Origin: JAVJSU01 sp040219275
GTDB lineage: Bacteria > Chloroflexota > Anaerolineae > Aggregatilineales > Phototrophicaceae
Assembly: GCA_040219275.1 (NCBI GenBank)
Contig: JAVJSU010000098.1
Span: 1 to 59,352, forward strand
Length of the DNA: 59,352 bases
Direction: 5' to 3'
This document shows, piece by piece, positions 9,683-19,079 of the stretch (the first letter of the stretch is position 1; the number at the start of each line of letters is the position of its first letter). The position numbers were made by a program, and so were the translations under genes. Under the pieces are notes generated by a model. That model did no database searches. It was not told the origin of the DNA and saw nothing but the letters and a program-made list of their open reading frames with translations.

Positions 9683-10528
9683 TTAACCCTTTAAGCCCGT
9701 GGTCGAGATACCCTCTACGAAGTATTTTTGTAGAGAGAAGAACAGGATAAAGGCGGGAATTACGGAGAGGGTAGCCATAGCCAGCGCGCCACCCCAGTTG
9801 GATACCGCACCCGCATCGCCAACGAATGTACGTAACGCTCTTGATACGGTGAACGTTTCCGGTCTTTGCAGATAAAGCAGGTGATTGAAAAAATCATCCC
9901 ATGTCCACAGGAATGTGAACAGCGCCGTCGTTACCAGAGCAGGTATCGAGAGTGGCACGATGATACGTAGGAATACCCCGATTTTTCCGCATCCGTCGAT
10001 GATCGCCGCCTCCTCGATCTCCTTCGGTAGACTACGCATGAACTGTACAAGTAGAAATACAAAGAATGCGTCCGCGGCGAGGAATTTCGGCACGAGTATC
10101 GGCAGGTACGTTCCCACCCACCCGAGGTTGTTGAACAAGATATATTGTGGCACCAGCGTGACATGACCGGGGAGCATCAGGGTTACCATCATCACCATGA
10201 ACCAGAAGCCTCTGCCCGCAAATTTGAGCCGCGCAAACGCATAAGCCGCCATTGCACAGGAAATCACATTCCCGATGATGGCAACGGCACACATGAGGAG
10301 CGAATTGATAAAGAATCTGCCGAAGGTCGTACCGGCATAACCATTCCAACCACTGATGTAGTTTTCAATAGTCATGGTACTCGGTATAAGGCCGGGTTCG
10401 CTGAAGATCATATTGTTGGGCTTAAACGAACTGACAATCATCCAGATGATGGGGTACAACATGAGCAACCCCAGACCGATGATGAATAGATGTGTAAATG
10501 AGTGGCGTAATAATCTATTTGTTCTCAT
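9683..10528 (-). CDS. Carbohydrate ABC transporter permease, MalG type
   Basis: About 281 residues with six predicted membrane helices (first near FIIGLGLLMLYPIIWMIVSSF). The cytoplasmic EAA loop reads LPKEIEEAAIIDGCGKIGVFLRIIVPL in two consecutive stretches, the hallmark of the coupling helix that docks to the ATPase. The C-terminus, KYFVEGISTTGLKG, is characteristic of the MalG branch. The longest frame begins 51 bases earlier, but the ATG at 10528 has a good GGAG ribosome site (TTGGAGAATAACATG) and lies just past the TAA of the previous permease, so it is preferred. It forms the transmembrane channel with the upstream MalF-type protein. No ATP-binding subunit is encoded in this cluster. 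Confidence 0.92.
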   Translation of the reverse strand: MRTNRLLRHSFTHLFIIGLGLLMLYPIIWMIVSSFKPNNMIFSEPGLIPSTMTIENYISGWNGYAGTTFGRFFINSLLMCAVAIIGNVISCAMAAYAFARLKFAGRGFWFMVMMVTLMLPGHVTLVPQYILFNNLGWVGTYLPILVPKFLAADAFFVFLLVQFMRSLPKEIEEAAIIDGCGKIGVFLRIIVPLSIPALVTTALFTFLWTWDDFFNHLLYLQRPETFTVSRALRTFVGDAGAVSNWGGALAMATLSVIPAFILFFSLQKYFVEGISTTGLKG

Positions 10529-10529
10529 G

Positions 10530-11546
10530 TTATTCTCCAACCCCGTATGACACCCACCAACTTGATGATCTGAAGACAAGCGCCGTGAACACCCCGATAA
10601 TGATCAATAGCACCCACGCCATAGCGGACGCGTATCCCATCTGGTGGTATGTCCAGCCCTGTATATACATATGGAGGGTATAAAAGAGCGTAGAATTGAG
10701 CACGCCTCCCCGACCTCCGCCGATGATATACGCCTGTGTGAAGACCTGAAACGCAGATATAAGCTGTATGACGACGGTGAACAGGATAACCGGTGAGAGC
10801 AAGGGGATGGTAATAGAGAAGAACTTTCGTATACCGCCCGCGCCATCCACACTTGCCGCATCGTAGTATTCCTGTGGAATCTGCTTCAATCCTGCGAGGA
10901 AAATAATCATCGACGAGCCGAACTGCCATACTGACAGCAGAATAAGCGTTCCGAGTGCGTAGTCCGGGTTGGTTATCCAGCTAGGGAGGTCGGTAAAACC
11001 GAGTGCTCCCAAAAACACATTTACTAAGCCATCCCTTTCGAACAGCTTCCTCCACAGTACGGCAATAGCTATTGAGCCGCCAAGGAGCGTGGGGATATAG
11101 TAGACAACACGGTAGAACGGTACCCCGCGCAGTTTCTGGTTTAGCAACATTGCCACCGCAAGCGCGAAGATTAGCTTCAACGGCACAGATACGAATACAT
11201 AGGTAAACGTCACCGTCAACGATTTCATGTAGTACGGATCCACGCGCATCGTTTCGCCTGTGGGCAATGTGAACTCGGATATTCCGAATAACGATCCGAA
11301 CATTTTCTGATAATTACCAAGCCCGATAAATTGTGTAGAGTTGGGTTCTGTGAAATCATAATCCGTGAAGCTTAGCCCTAGTGAATAAAGCATCGGGTAA
11401 AGCGTTAGTAAGAAGAATCCCACCAGCCACGGCGCAAGGAACATATAGGCGACACCGTTGCGCTTAAAGAATTTCATAACGCCGGACATTTTTTTTGCAA
11501 AGAAACTGTCATTTTCTTGCACCGAGCCAGATATCGGAATTTCCAT
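10530..11546 (-). CDS. Carbohydrate ABC transporter permease, MalF type
   Basis: 338 residues. A basic N-terminal tail precedes the first helix (YMFLAPWLVGFFLLTLYPML); the EAA loop reads QIPQEYYDAASVDGAGGIRKFFSITIPLL, quoted here in the usual two-part motif order; the protein ends in further helices (AMAWVLLIIIGVFTALVF). This is the standard binding-protein-dependent inner-membrane component for sugars. It starts 2 bases after the regulator gene ends and its stop is 1 base before the MalG-type start, so the three are cotranscribed. The large periplasmic-type insertion after helix 1 (TDYDFTEPNSTQFIGLGNYQKMF region) is normal for MalF-like proteins. Substrate is inferred only from neighbours. 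Confidence 0.92.
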   Translation of the reverse strand: MEIPISGSVQENDSFFAKKMSGVMKFFKRNGVAYMFLAPWLVGFFLLTLYPMLYSLGLSFTDYDFTEPNSTQFIGLGNYQKMFGSLFGISEFTLPTGETMRVDPYYMKSLTVTFTYVFVSVPLKLIFALAVAMLLNQKLRGVPFYRVVYYIPTLLGGSIAIAVLWRKLFERDGLVNVFLGALGFTDLPSWITNPDYALGTLILLSVWQFGSSMIIFLAGLKQIPQEYYDAASVDGAGGIRKFFSITIPLLSPVILFTVVIQLISAFQVFTQAYIIGGGRGGVLNSTLFYTLHMYIQGWTYHQMGYASAMAWVLLIIIGVFTALVFRSSSWWVSYGVGE

Positions 11547-11548
11547 GA

Positions 11549-12583
11549 CTAACCTTTCCCCAGCGGCAGAGCTGGTCCTGTAGATTCGCGAATGATAAGC
11601 TGTTCTCCCGTCTTAGTTACCTGCCGGGGAACATCGGGAACTTCGAATCTTTTGAGCAGAAGGCTAACTGCATCACGCCCGCTTGCCTCTGCCTTACCAG
11701 AAACCGTGGTGAGGCTTGGTACGACATAACTAGAAAATGGAATGTCATCGAAACCGGCAACGGACAGATCATGAGGAATAGCCAGACCTAGTTCACTGGC
11801 GGCACGCATCACCGCGATTGCGAGCATATCATTGATGACAAGCAGTGCTGTGGGGCGGTCTGGGCTTTTTAGCAGGAAAAGAGCGGCTTGATAGGCATCT
11901 TCTAACTGATCGCCACAGTGAACCTCATAACGCATACTGTCTTCTAGTCCGGCATCTTGTAACGACTGACGATAGGCAAGCAAGCGATCAAAACCTTGTA
12001 CTTCCTGAGTAACACCATAGATAAATCCGATACGCTGGTGTCCCAGTTCAATCAGATGAGCCATAAGATCACGCGTGCCGACGGAATATCCGTGGACGAC
12101 ATGATCAAATTCCGCTTCAGTCGCTGTAATTTCAACAATGGGTTGTCCTGATTTCCTCAGATAATCAGCCAGTTCTGGCAACATGTACTTGATCGCCGCT
12201 AGCAGGATGAAACCATCAACACGTTGACGTGCCAATTCGCGGACAGTATTAATGCCCTGTCTGGTATCTTGAGGATTATGAGATAAATGGAGGCTATAGC
12301 CGGCTTCTTGTAAGGCATCAGACACGCCGGATAGCGTTTGCCAGAAGAAGGGATTCTGGATAACAGGCATCACTACGCCGACGATTTTTGTATGTCCATG
12401 ACGCAATGCTTGTGCACGTGCATCCGGTTCATAGCCGAGTTCCTCAATCGCCTGCATAACGCGCGTGCGGGTTTCTTCTGAAATTGGTACCTTCAGTTGT
12501 TTCTGGTCGTTCAACACATAGGAGACCGTGGAACGAGAAACGCCTGCTTTAAGTGCAACATCTTTTTGTGTAGGTCTTTTCAT
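11549..12583 (-). CDS. LacI-family transcriptional regulator
   Basis: 344 residues. The N-terminal helix-turn-helix and hinge are clear (QKDVALKAGVSRSTVSYVLN, then the hinge helix region PDARAQALRHGHT). They are followed by a periplasmic-binding-protein-like effector domain (KIVGVVMPVIQNPFFWQTLSG, DGFILLAA, LSVAGFDDIPFSSYVVPSLT). It should bind an operator as a dimer and release it when a sugar binds. It is the first gene of the permease/binding-protein run, with only 2 bases to the next gene. A perfect 30-bp palindrome made of two CG-centred half-sites sits 34 bases upstream of its ATG and is the obvious autoregulatory operator. The effector is likely a product of the GH78 or GH43 enzymes; this is inference. 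Confidence 0.93.
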   Translation of the reverse strand: MKRPTQKDVALKAGVSRSTVSYVLNDQKQLKVPISEETRTRVMQAIEELGYEPDARAQALRHGHTKIVGVVMPVIQNPFFWQTLSGVSDALQEAGYSLHLSHNPQDTRQGINTVRELARQRVDGFILLAAIKYMLPELADYLRKSGQPIVEITATEAEFDHVVHGYSVGTRDLMAHLIELGHQRIGFIYGVTQEVQGFDRLLAYRQSLQDAGLEDSMRYEVHCGDQLEDAYQAALFLLKSPDRPTALLVINDMLAIAVMRAASELGLAIPHDLSVAGFDDIPFSSYVVPSLTTVSGKAEASGRDAVSLLLKRFEVPDVPRQVTKTGEQLIIRESTGPALPLGKG

Positions 12584-12616
12584 AAGATTAAAGTGTAATT
12601 TCTCTATTTATAATTA

Positions 12617-12646
12617 ATTCACACGTGTCAATTGACACGTGTGAAT
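12617..12646. promoter_or_regulatory. Perfect 30-bp palindromic operator for the LacI-type regulator
   Basis: The sequence ATTCACACGTGTCAA is followed directly by its exact reverse complement. Inside it, ACACGTGT occurs twice (12621-12628 and 12635-12642), each centred on CG as in LacI-family operators. The site can therefore be read as two overlapping operators 14 bp apart. TTGACA hexamers on both strands lie within the palindrome and could serve as -35 boxes, so repressor binding would block the promoter of the lacI operon. The site is also downstream of the GH43 gene, which reads in the same direction. Confidence 0.8.
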
Positions 12647-12760
12647 AGTGTATCGTCAATTTTTACTTACGTCAAGAAAGTTGCTGATACTAAAATTTAG
12701 AGAATAAAAGATTGATGAAATTCTGCGTGTGGAACGAGGATAGATTCAGTCTTCGCTTGC

Positions 12761-13636
12761 CTAAATCGTGACAACAGAATATCCAATTTCCTGTATAGGT
12801 GCGAAGTATGGGCGCTCGTTAGGAAAGTCGTTAGGACGATGAAACGCTAAGCGTAGTTGACCCTCAAAATCACGGAAGACCATGCAATGTCCGCCATCTC
12901 CTGAATAGAGCGGCTCTGCTAGTTGTGTCCACGGATCAAGGATTTCACCGGAAGTCGATTGCGCTATGCCAACAGTATAAGCACCCTTACGAAAACTAGA
13001 CCACAACATAATCAGTCCACCGTTCTCTAACCGATGTAAAGATGGACCGTCGGTCACATAGCCTCTGCGTCCCTTGGAGTTTATTTCTTCTGCCCATGGC
13101 GCTTCGGATGCGTGGAATAAGAGGTGTGGCTCTCCGATTGCGGATTTTAGATCATCACTCAGGCGTAAAGCGCAGATTTCACCATCGCCTACCTGTACCC
13201 ACTCATGGCAGAAGATGATCCATGGTTGGTCATCCGCATCCACAAATAATGTCCCATCAAGACATTCCCAATCAGCAGGTGTGACTGGTCCAGCGCTGAT
13301 CGGGAGGAAAGGACCCTGCGGGCTATCCGCCACCAAAATTTGCGTCCCGCGGCAAACTCCCTCAGCTTTGAATGTGGCGAACATATAATATTGTCCCCGG
13401 TAGACATGCACTTCTGGTGCCCAGAAATTGCGATCAGACCAGAAGCCGGTTGGTGGTCGAAAAGCAGGGAACGGTCCTTCCCAATTATCGAGGTCTTCGC
13501 TGGTGTAATAATCGATTCCCGTTGCCGAGTTTGTCCACGTTTCTGTACCCCTTGTGCCGTACAGATAATATTTTTTCTCTTCCATGATCGGCAATACGAA
13601 GGGATCACGGATGTGAATATCCGAGTTTTTTAACAT
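12761..13636 (-). CDS. Glycoside hydrolase family 43 protein
   Basis: 291 residues, without a signal peptide, matching a single five-bladed beta-propeller of GH43 (arabinanase, arabinofuranosidase or beta-xylosidase type). The catalytic pattern is visible: general base Asp in IHIRDPFVLP near the N-terminus, the pKa-modulating Asp in ECLDGTLFVDADDQPW, and a candidate general acid Glu in CHEWVQVGDGEICAL. The start ATG is preceded by GAGGAG at seven bases. It lies 177 bases upstream of the LacI gene on the same strand and precedes the operator, so it may have its own promoter. The likely role is intracellular cleavage of arabinose- or xylose-containing oligosaccharides. Exact linkage specificity cannot be stated, and some short GH43 relatives act on galactofuranose. 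Confidence 0.82.
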   Translation of the reverse strand: MLKNSDIHIRDPFVLPIMEEKKYYLYGTRGTETWTNSATGIDYYTSEDLDNWEGPFPAFRPPTGFWSDRNFWAPEVHVYRGQYYMFATFKAEGVCRGTQILVADSPQGPFLPISAGPVTPADWECLDGTLFVDADDQPWIIFCHEWVQVGDGEICALRLSDDLKSAIGEPHLLFHASEAPWAEEINSKGRRGYVTDGPSLHRLENGGLIMLWSSFRKGAYTVGIAQSTSGEILDPWTQLAEPLYSGDGGHCMVFRDFEGQLRLAFHRPNDFPNERPYFAPIQEIGYSVVTI

Positions 13637-14014
13637 GCGTCGCTCCTCAAAACGTATCGTAAGTTTTCTACAATATAGAAGTATACATTGTCCTAAAGTA
13701 GGGGGAAGATCATTCGGAGTTGATCTCTCACTGGAAGTACAGTCTTTATGAATTCCACTGGCGGAAAATAATTTGCCCGAATTTTCTGTACATGACGGGG
13801 TGCGGGGAACGTTTCCAAACGGTCAACCCGGCATTCCCCTAACACCTCCACCAGGATCGATCTACGCAATCCCGACAAAGCTCAACTCTGCGCCGACATT
13901 CTCGCCATGCACAAATTTCTACATCGCGGCACGCTGAAAAGTGTCGGTAATTCCAGCAAAGTGTTATACTAAAATATGAATATTTTCTTAAGATCACTAT
14001 GATACGTTGTGCTT
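13637..14014. other. Intergenic region with a probable gene remnant
   Basis: Divergent spacer between the GH43 gene (minus) and the TIR-kinase gene (plus). On the plus strand an uninterrupted frame without a start codon runs from 13796 to a TAA at 13970-13972; its second half looks protein-like (DLRNPDKAQLCADILAM, then KFLHRGTLKSVG). It may be the tail of a degraded gene that I cannot identify. Promoters for both flanking genes must lie here, but I see no convincing -35/-10 pair. Confidence 0.3.
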
Positions 14015-17000
14015 ATGTCATATGTGTTTATTAGTTACAGTAAAAAGGACAAAGTTTATACCGATCAGCTCGTCGATCAGCTTTTTAATGAAGGCTTTGA
14101 TGTTTGGCTAGATCGCGGTTCACTTTTCCCTAGTGAAAACTGGTGGACTGCGATAGTACATGCAGTATGGGGCTGTGAAGCCTTTATTGTTGTTCTTTCT
14201 TCCAACTCGGATTCTTCGGACTATGTACAGCGAGAAATCGCAGTGGCAGAGCGACGTGGAAAACCCCTTTTTCCCATCCTCCTCGATGGCACTTTGAGTA
14301 CCCCAAACTGGAACTTTTTTCTACGAACACAAGTTGAAGATGTCAGCCGTGATCAAAATTTGCCAGGATCAGCTTTTTACCAACGCTTATCGTTAATCTG
14401 TAAACCACACGCCGGACACGGAAGTTACGTTGATAATATTCCAGAAGTGCAGTCAGGCTCACTTGAAGACCGTGAGGCACTACAAGCCGCGCTGGTTGCC
14501 GCGCCCTTGCCTGAACCATCCTCAACATCAACGACAACTGTGACGATTGCGACAGATATAATCCACAAAGAAAATAAGTTCCTCAAAATACTGGGTGAAG
14601 GGGGTATGGGGACAGTCTGGCTGGCATACCAAACCAGAGTCAATCGTGAAGTTGCTATCAAGGTAATCAAGACGCAACATGCAAATTCTCCCGATTTCAT
14701 ACGTCGGTTTGAATATGAGGCACAACTTGTCGCTCGTCTGGAACACCCCAATATCGTGCCTTTGTACGATTTTTGGCGCGAACCTGATGGGGCATTTCTG
14801 GTTATGCGCTTTCTGCGTGGCGGTAGTTTACAAGACCGGTTCGAAGCTGGTGCACAATCTCCCCAAAAAGTACTGAGCTGGCTAAGTCAAATCACATCCG
14901 CATTGGCGCTATCGCACCGGCAAGGGATCGTTCACCGTGACATTAAACCAGCAAATATTCTATTTGACGAGGCGGGCAACGCTTATCTCGCTGATTTTGG
15001 ATTGGCGAAACAGATTGGTCACGACGACGAAGCCGAGGCATCGGGTTCATTTGGCTACGCCGCGCCAGAACAACTTCGAGGAATCGAAACAACTGAATTA
15101 GCCGACATCTTCAGTTTGGGCGTAGTGCTTTATGAATTGCTCACAGGTCAGCGCGGTTTTGCATCACCGGATTGGTTACTCCGCGTGCTGAATGATCCCC
15201 TGCCAGATATACGCGAAACTATGCCCTCTTTGCCCGAAACCTTGAACTTCGTCATTCAGCGAGCAACCGCTAAAGATCCAGATGACCGTTATGAGAGTGC
15301 AACGATACTTTTAAATGCCTACCACGATGCGTTGGATATCGACGTTCCATTAGACCCGATTGAGCTAGATGTCACCACTGAGTTCGATTTTACGCTGGAT
15401 ATACCTAATCCATACAAGGGGTTACGTGCATTTCAGGAGGCTGATGCTGGAGAATTCTTCGGACGTGCCACGTTGATAGAACGGATTGTACAGCGCTTGA
15501 GTCAGCCAGAAAGCGAAGCACGGTTTTTAGCCGTCATCGGTCCGAGTGGGTCGGGTAAGTCGAGCGTGGTAAAAGCGGGATTGATCCCTGCTTTGCGACA
15601 AGATGCCATACCGGGGAGTGCGAATTGGTTCGTCATCGATGTTTTTCCCGGTGCAAGACCTTTTGAAGAATTAGAGGCTGAATTACTACGTATAGCGGTC
15701 AATCCGCCAGGCAGTCTATTGGAACAACTCAAAGCTGAACACGGCATCAGTCGCGCCATAAAACGGATTTTGCCGGATGATGATAACATAGAACTCCTGT
15801 TGGTGATTGACCAATTTGAGGAGTTATTCACCCAGACACCGGAAGACATCCGGGAGGCATTCCTGACAGGCTTGCTGGACGCGCTTGATGATCCACGCTC
15901 ACGATTACGGGTCGTAATCACGCTTCGGGCGGACTTCTACGATCAGCCCCTATATTATCGGGATTTTGGAGAACTGCTCCGAAAACGCACCGAAGTCGTA
16001 TTGCCATTAAACGATACGGAATTACAAGACGCGATTGTTACACCGGCAGAAATCGCGGGGGCGCACTTTGAAAGTGGGCTAGTTGAAACCATCGTAAACG
16101 ATGTGGGTAACGAGCCGGGGATATTACCACTTTTACAATATGCGCTGACCGAATTATACGATAAGCGAGACGGGCGTATGCTGACTCATTCGGCATATCA
16201 CGCCCTCGGCGGGATTACGGGCGCAATCGCAAAACGGGCGGATGAGGAATTTGAGCGGGTAGATGGCACAAATCAGGACGTGGTGAGACAGATTTTTTTG
16301 CGATTGGTTACGCTTGGCGAAGGCACAGAGGATACACGTCGGCGCGTTCGTCGGAGTGAACTTGGCGATACGTCCGCAATTCAGTCAGTGTTGGACGCAT
16401 ATAGTCATGCCCGTCTTCTTACCGGAGATCGTGATCCTGAGACGCGTGAAGCAACCATCGAAGTGGCACATGAAGCCTTAATTCGCACATGGGAGCGATT
16501 ACATGCGTGGATTGAAAATAGTCGTGAAGACCTGCGTATTCAACGCCGCCTGACGTTAGCAACGCGCGAATGGGTAGACGCAGGAGAAGATCCCGGTTTT
16601 CTCGCAATAGGCGCACGACTAGCTCAATTTGAGGCGTGGCGCACAGAAACCGACCTCAAACTAAACATCAGGGAGCAAGCCTATCTCGATGCCAGCCTGC
16701 ATGATCGTGATGCACGTGAAGCGAGGGAGGAGGCGCGCAAAGCTCACGAACTCTTTCTCCAACAGCAAGCGAGCAACCGACTCCGCTATCTGGCAGGCGT
16801 GCTCATTGCCGGGATCTTTATTGCGTTTGCGCTCTCCCTATTTGCTTTTGATCAGCGTGGCGCGGCGCAGACAAACGCCTCAAATGCACAAACTCAGGCA
16901 TCTATTGCGCTTGTCGAGCGCGATCGTGCAGACCAATCCGCACGGATTGCACAATCGCGTGAGATTGCCGTTCAAGCACTCGTTGCTCTGGATGATAATG

Positions 17001-18997
17001 AAGTTGACCGCGCCCTCTTACTGAGTGCCGAAGCCTTTAGAATCGCAGATACCTACGAAGCACGTAACAGTCTATTAACCTCTCTAGTTGCCTCACCGCG
17101 TTTAATCACGATGATGCACGGACATAATGATGATGTTTGGAGTGTGGCATTTTCACCGGATGGGCAACGGATCGCATCAGGAAGCAAAGATCAAAGTATT
17201 AGCGTGTGGGATGCAACAATAGGCGAAGCTGTGTTCGATCCTCTGGTCGGTCATACCGGCTTTGTACACAGTGTTGCATTCAGCCCGGATGGATCGCGCA
17301 TCGCTTCAGCGAGTTCAGATGGCTCCATTATGCTATGGGATGCCAACACCGGAAATCCTATTGGCTTACCCCTGGTTGGTCATGGTGATGAAGTCTGGTC
17401 GTTAGCATTCAGTCCTGATGGACAACTGTTAGCATCGGGCGCAGAAGATGGGCAAATTATTTTGTGGGATGTTGCAAGCGGTGAATCCATTGGAGAACCC
17501 TTTGATGCACATCTTGATAATGTATATGCCCTTGCGTTTAGCCCTGATGGAGAGACGTTAGCATCGGGCGGTGGTGATAACCTGATCCGATTATGGGATG
17601 TGGGGAGTCAACAACCCATAGAGGCTTTAATCGATCATACCAACTGGGTTTTGAGTGTGGCATTCAGTCCGGATGGACGCTTGCTCGCTTCTGGTAGTGC
17701 GGACAATACGATCCGACTCTGGGATGTACAGACCCGTCAACCAATTGGCACGCCTCTAACCGACCATACAGACTGGGTGCGTAGTGTAGATTTTAGTCCC
17801 GATGGTGAACAACTTGTTTCCGGTAGTGTTGATGGTTTTGTTCTGCTATGGGATGTCGAAACCAGTATCGTCGTCGATGGTTGGCGCACTGAAGATCGAA
17901 ACGGCGTATGGAGTGTGGGATTCAGTCCAGATGGTCAGAACATAGTAACCGGAGGCACGGACAATACAGTCGTCCTATGGAGCACAGAATCACGCTATGT
18001 ATCTGATGATCGATTTAGTAATCATACGGGAATCGTCTACGATATTGGATTCAATTCAGCACTTCAACAATTTGTATCTGCTGGTAGTGATGGCACATTG
18101 ATTATGAGGACAACGGCTGATCTTGGGGTCAGCGATGACGTTTCTTTCAATGTGAGCGATGTCATCAGCGTCGGGATGAATTTGGATGCTGGAATCGTGG
18201 CATTTGGTGCTATCGACGGTAGCATTACCCTGTGGGATATTGAAAGTCGTCAGCAACTAGGACAACCATTGCTGGGTCATACGAGCCTTGTTTTTGATCT
18301 TGCGTTCAGCCCGGATGGAAATAGTCTGGCTTCCGGCGATGATGAAGGAGTCATTATGCTGTGGGATGTTCAGAGTGGACAGCCAATGGGTGAGCCTCTC
18401 ATGGGACATTCGCAGGGGATTCAGGCACTTGCTTTCAACCCGAATGGTGACACATTAGCTTCGCCAGGAAAAGACAACACCATCATATTATGGGACACAG
18501 AAACAAGACAACCGATTGGGGAATCACTGACATTGCACAACGATCGTATCTTAGATTTAACTTTCAGTCTGGATGGACGCTTGCTTGCATCGGGTGACCG
18601 GATGGGGCAAATCATTGTCTGGGATATGGACGGTGAACAGCCACCCCTTCAACTGACAGCGCCCGATGATGAAGTCTTTAGCCTGGCGTTCAGTCCGGAT
18701 AGTCAAATTCTTGCTTCTGCCGGGCGGAATCAAACCATCGTATTGTGGGACATGAATAATTACGGCATTCTTGGTCAACCGCTTCGAGGACACACTGCAT
18801 GGATCGAGAGTCTCATGTTCAGTGCAGATGGTAACCTTCTCGCTTCTGGAGATCGAGATGGAGCCGTGATCGTCTGGGACTTGAATATAGACTCATGGAT
18901 TGCTAGGGCGTGTCGCCTCGCAAATCGTAATCTTACACAAATTGAGTGGGAACGGTTCATACCGGACGAAGCGTACCGGACAACATGCTCACCCTAA
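14015..18997 (+). CDS. TIR - Ser/Thr kinase - nSTAND NTPase - TM - WD40 giant signalling protein
   Basis: About 1660 residues (numbering here from a GTG at 14009; the ATG at 14015, giving MSYVFISYSKKDK, is preferred). Domain order: TIR (3-130) with the conserved acidic residue of the NADase-type site in DYVQREIAVAERRGKP (Glu about 76); Hanks-type kinase (about 188-440) with glycine loop ILGEGGMGTVW, VAIKVIK, HRDIKPANI and DFGLAKQ; nSTAND1 NTPase (about 464-900) with entry NPYKGLRAFQ, Walker A GPSGSGKSS and Walker B LLLVIDQFEELF; one membrane helix (about 925-947, YLAGVLIAGIFIAFALSLF); then 14 WD40 units to about 1630, enough for two seven-bladed propellers; and the tail ARACRLANRNLTQIEWERF that commonly follows such propellers. 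All catalytic motifs look intact. It probably senses a ligand through the propellers, oligomerises by the NTPase and signals through kinase and TIR. A defence or cell-fate role is inference. Confidence 0.93.
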   Translation: MSYVFISYSKKDKVYTDQLVDQLFNEGFDVWLDRGSLFPSENWWTAIVHAVWGCEAFIVVLSSNSDSSDYVQREIAVAERRGKPLFPILLDGTLSTPNWNFFLRTQVEDVSRDQNLPGSAFYQRLSLICKPHAGHGSYVDNIPEVQSGSLEDREALQAALVAAPLPEPSSTSTTTVTIATDIIHKENKFLKILGEGGMGTVWLAYQTRVNREVAIKVIKTQHANSPDFIRRFEYEAQLVARLEHPNIVPLYDFWREPDGAFLVMRFLRGGSLQDRFEAGAQSPQKVLSWLSQITSALALSHRQGIVHRDIKPANILFDEAGNAYLADFGLAKQIGHDDEAEASGSFGYAAPEQLRGIETTELADIFSLGVVLYELLTGQRGFASPDWLLRVLNDPLPDIRETMPSLPETLNFVIQRATAKDPDDRYESATILLNAYHDALDIDVPLDPIELDVTTEFDFTLDIPNPYKGLRAFQEADAGEFFGRATLIERIVQRLSQPESEARFLAVIGPSGSGKSSVVKAGLIPALRQDAIPGSANWFVIDVFPGARPFEELEAELLRIAVNPPGSLLEQLKAEHGISRAIKRILPDDDNIELLLVIDQFEELFTQTPEDIREAFLTGLLDALDDPRSRLRVVITLRADFYDQPLYYRDFGELLRKRTEVVLPLNDTELQDAIVTPAEIAGAHFESGLVETIVNDVGNEPGILPLLQYALTELYDKRDGRMLTHSAYHALGGITGAIAKRADEEFERVDGTNQDVVRQIFLRLVTLGEGTEDTRRRVRRSELGDTSAIQSVLDAYSHARLLTGDRDPETREATIEVAHEALIRTWERLHAWIENSREDLRIQRRLTLATREWVDAGEDPGFLAIGARLAQFEAWRTETDLKLNIREQAYLDASLHDRDAREAREEARKAHELFLQQQASNRLRYLAGVLIAGIFIAFALSLFAFDQRGAAQTNASNAQTQASIALVERDRADQSARIAQSREIAVQALVALDDNEVDRALLLSAEAFRIADTYEARNSLLTSLVASPRLITMMHGHNDDVWSVAFSPDGQRIASGSKDQSISVWDATIGEAVFDPLVGHTGFVHSVAFSPDGSRIASASSDGSIMLWDANTGNPIGLPLVGHGDEVWSLAFSPDGQLLASGAEDGQIILWDVASGESIGEPFDAHLDNVYALAFSPDGETLASGGGDNLIRLWDVGSQQPIEALIDHTNWVLSVAFSPDGRLLASGSADNTIRLWDVQTRQPIGTPLTDHTDWVRSVDFSPDGEQLVSGSVDGFVLLWDVETSIVVDGWRTEDRNGVWSVGFSPDGQNIVTGGTDNTVVLWSTESRYVSDDRFSNHTGIVYDIGFNSALQQFVSAGSDGTLIMRTTADLGVSDDVSFNVSDVISVGMNLDAGIVAFGAIDGSITLWDIESRQQLGQPLLGHTSLVFDLAFSPDGNSLASGDDEGVIMLWDVQSGQPMGEPLMGHSQGIQALAFNPNGDTLASPGKDNTIILWDTETRQPIGESLTLHNDRILDLTFSLDGRLLASGDRMGQIIVWDMDGEQPPLQLTAPDDEVFSLAFSPDSQILASAGRNQTIVLWDMNNYGILGQPLRGHTAWIESLMFSADGNLLASGDRDGAVIVWDLNIDSWIARACRLANRNLTQIEWERFIPDEAYRTTCSP

Positions 18998-19079
18998 ATC
19001 TTTACATAGTGGTGACCGAAGACGGCACACAAACCAATCAATGTCGATCATAGAATAGCGTGCAAAAGGGGTACTTCAC

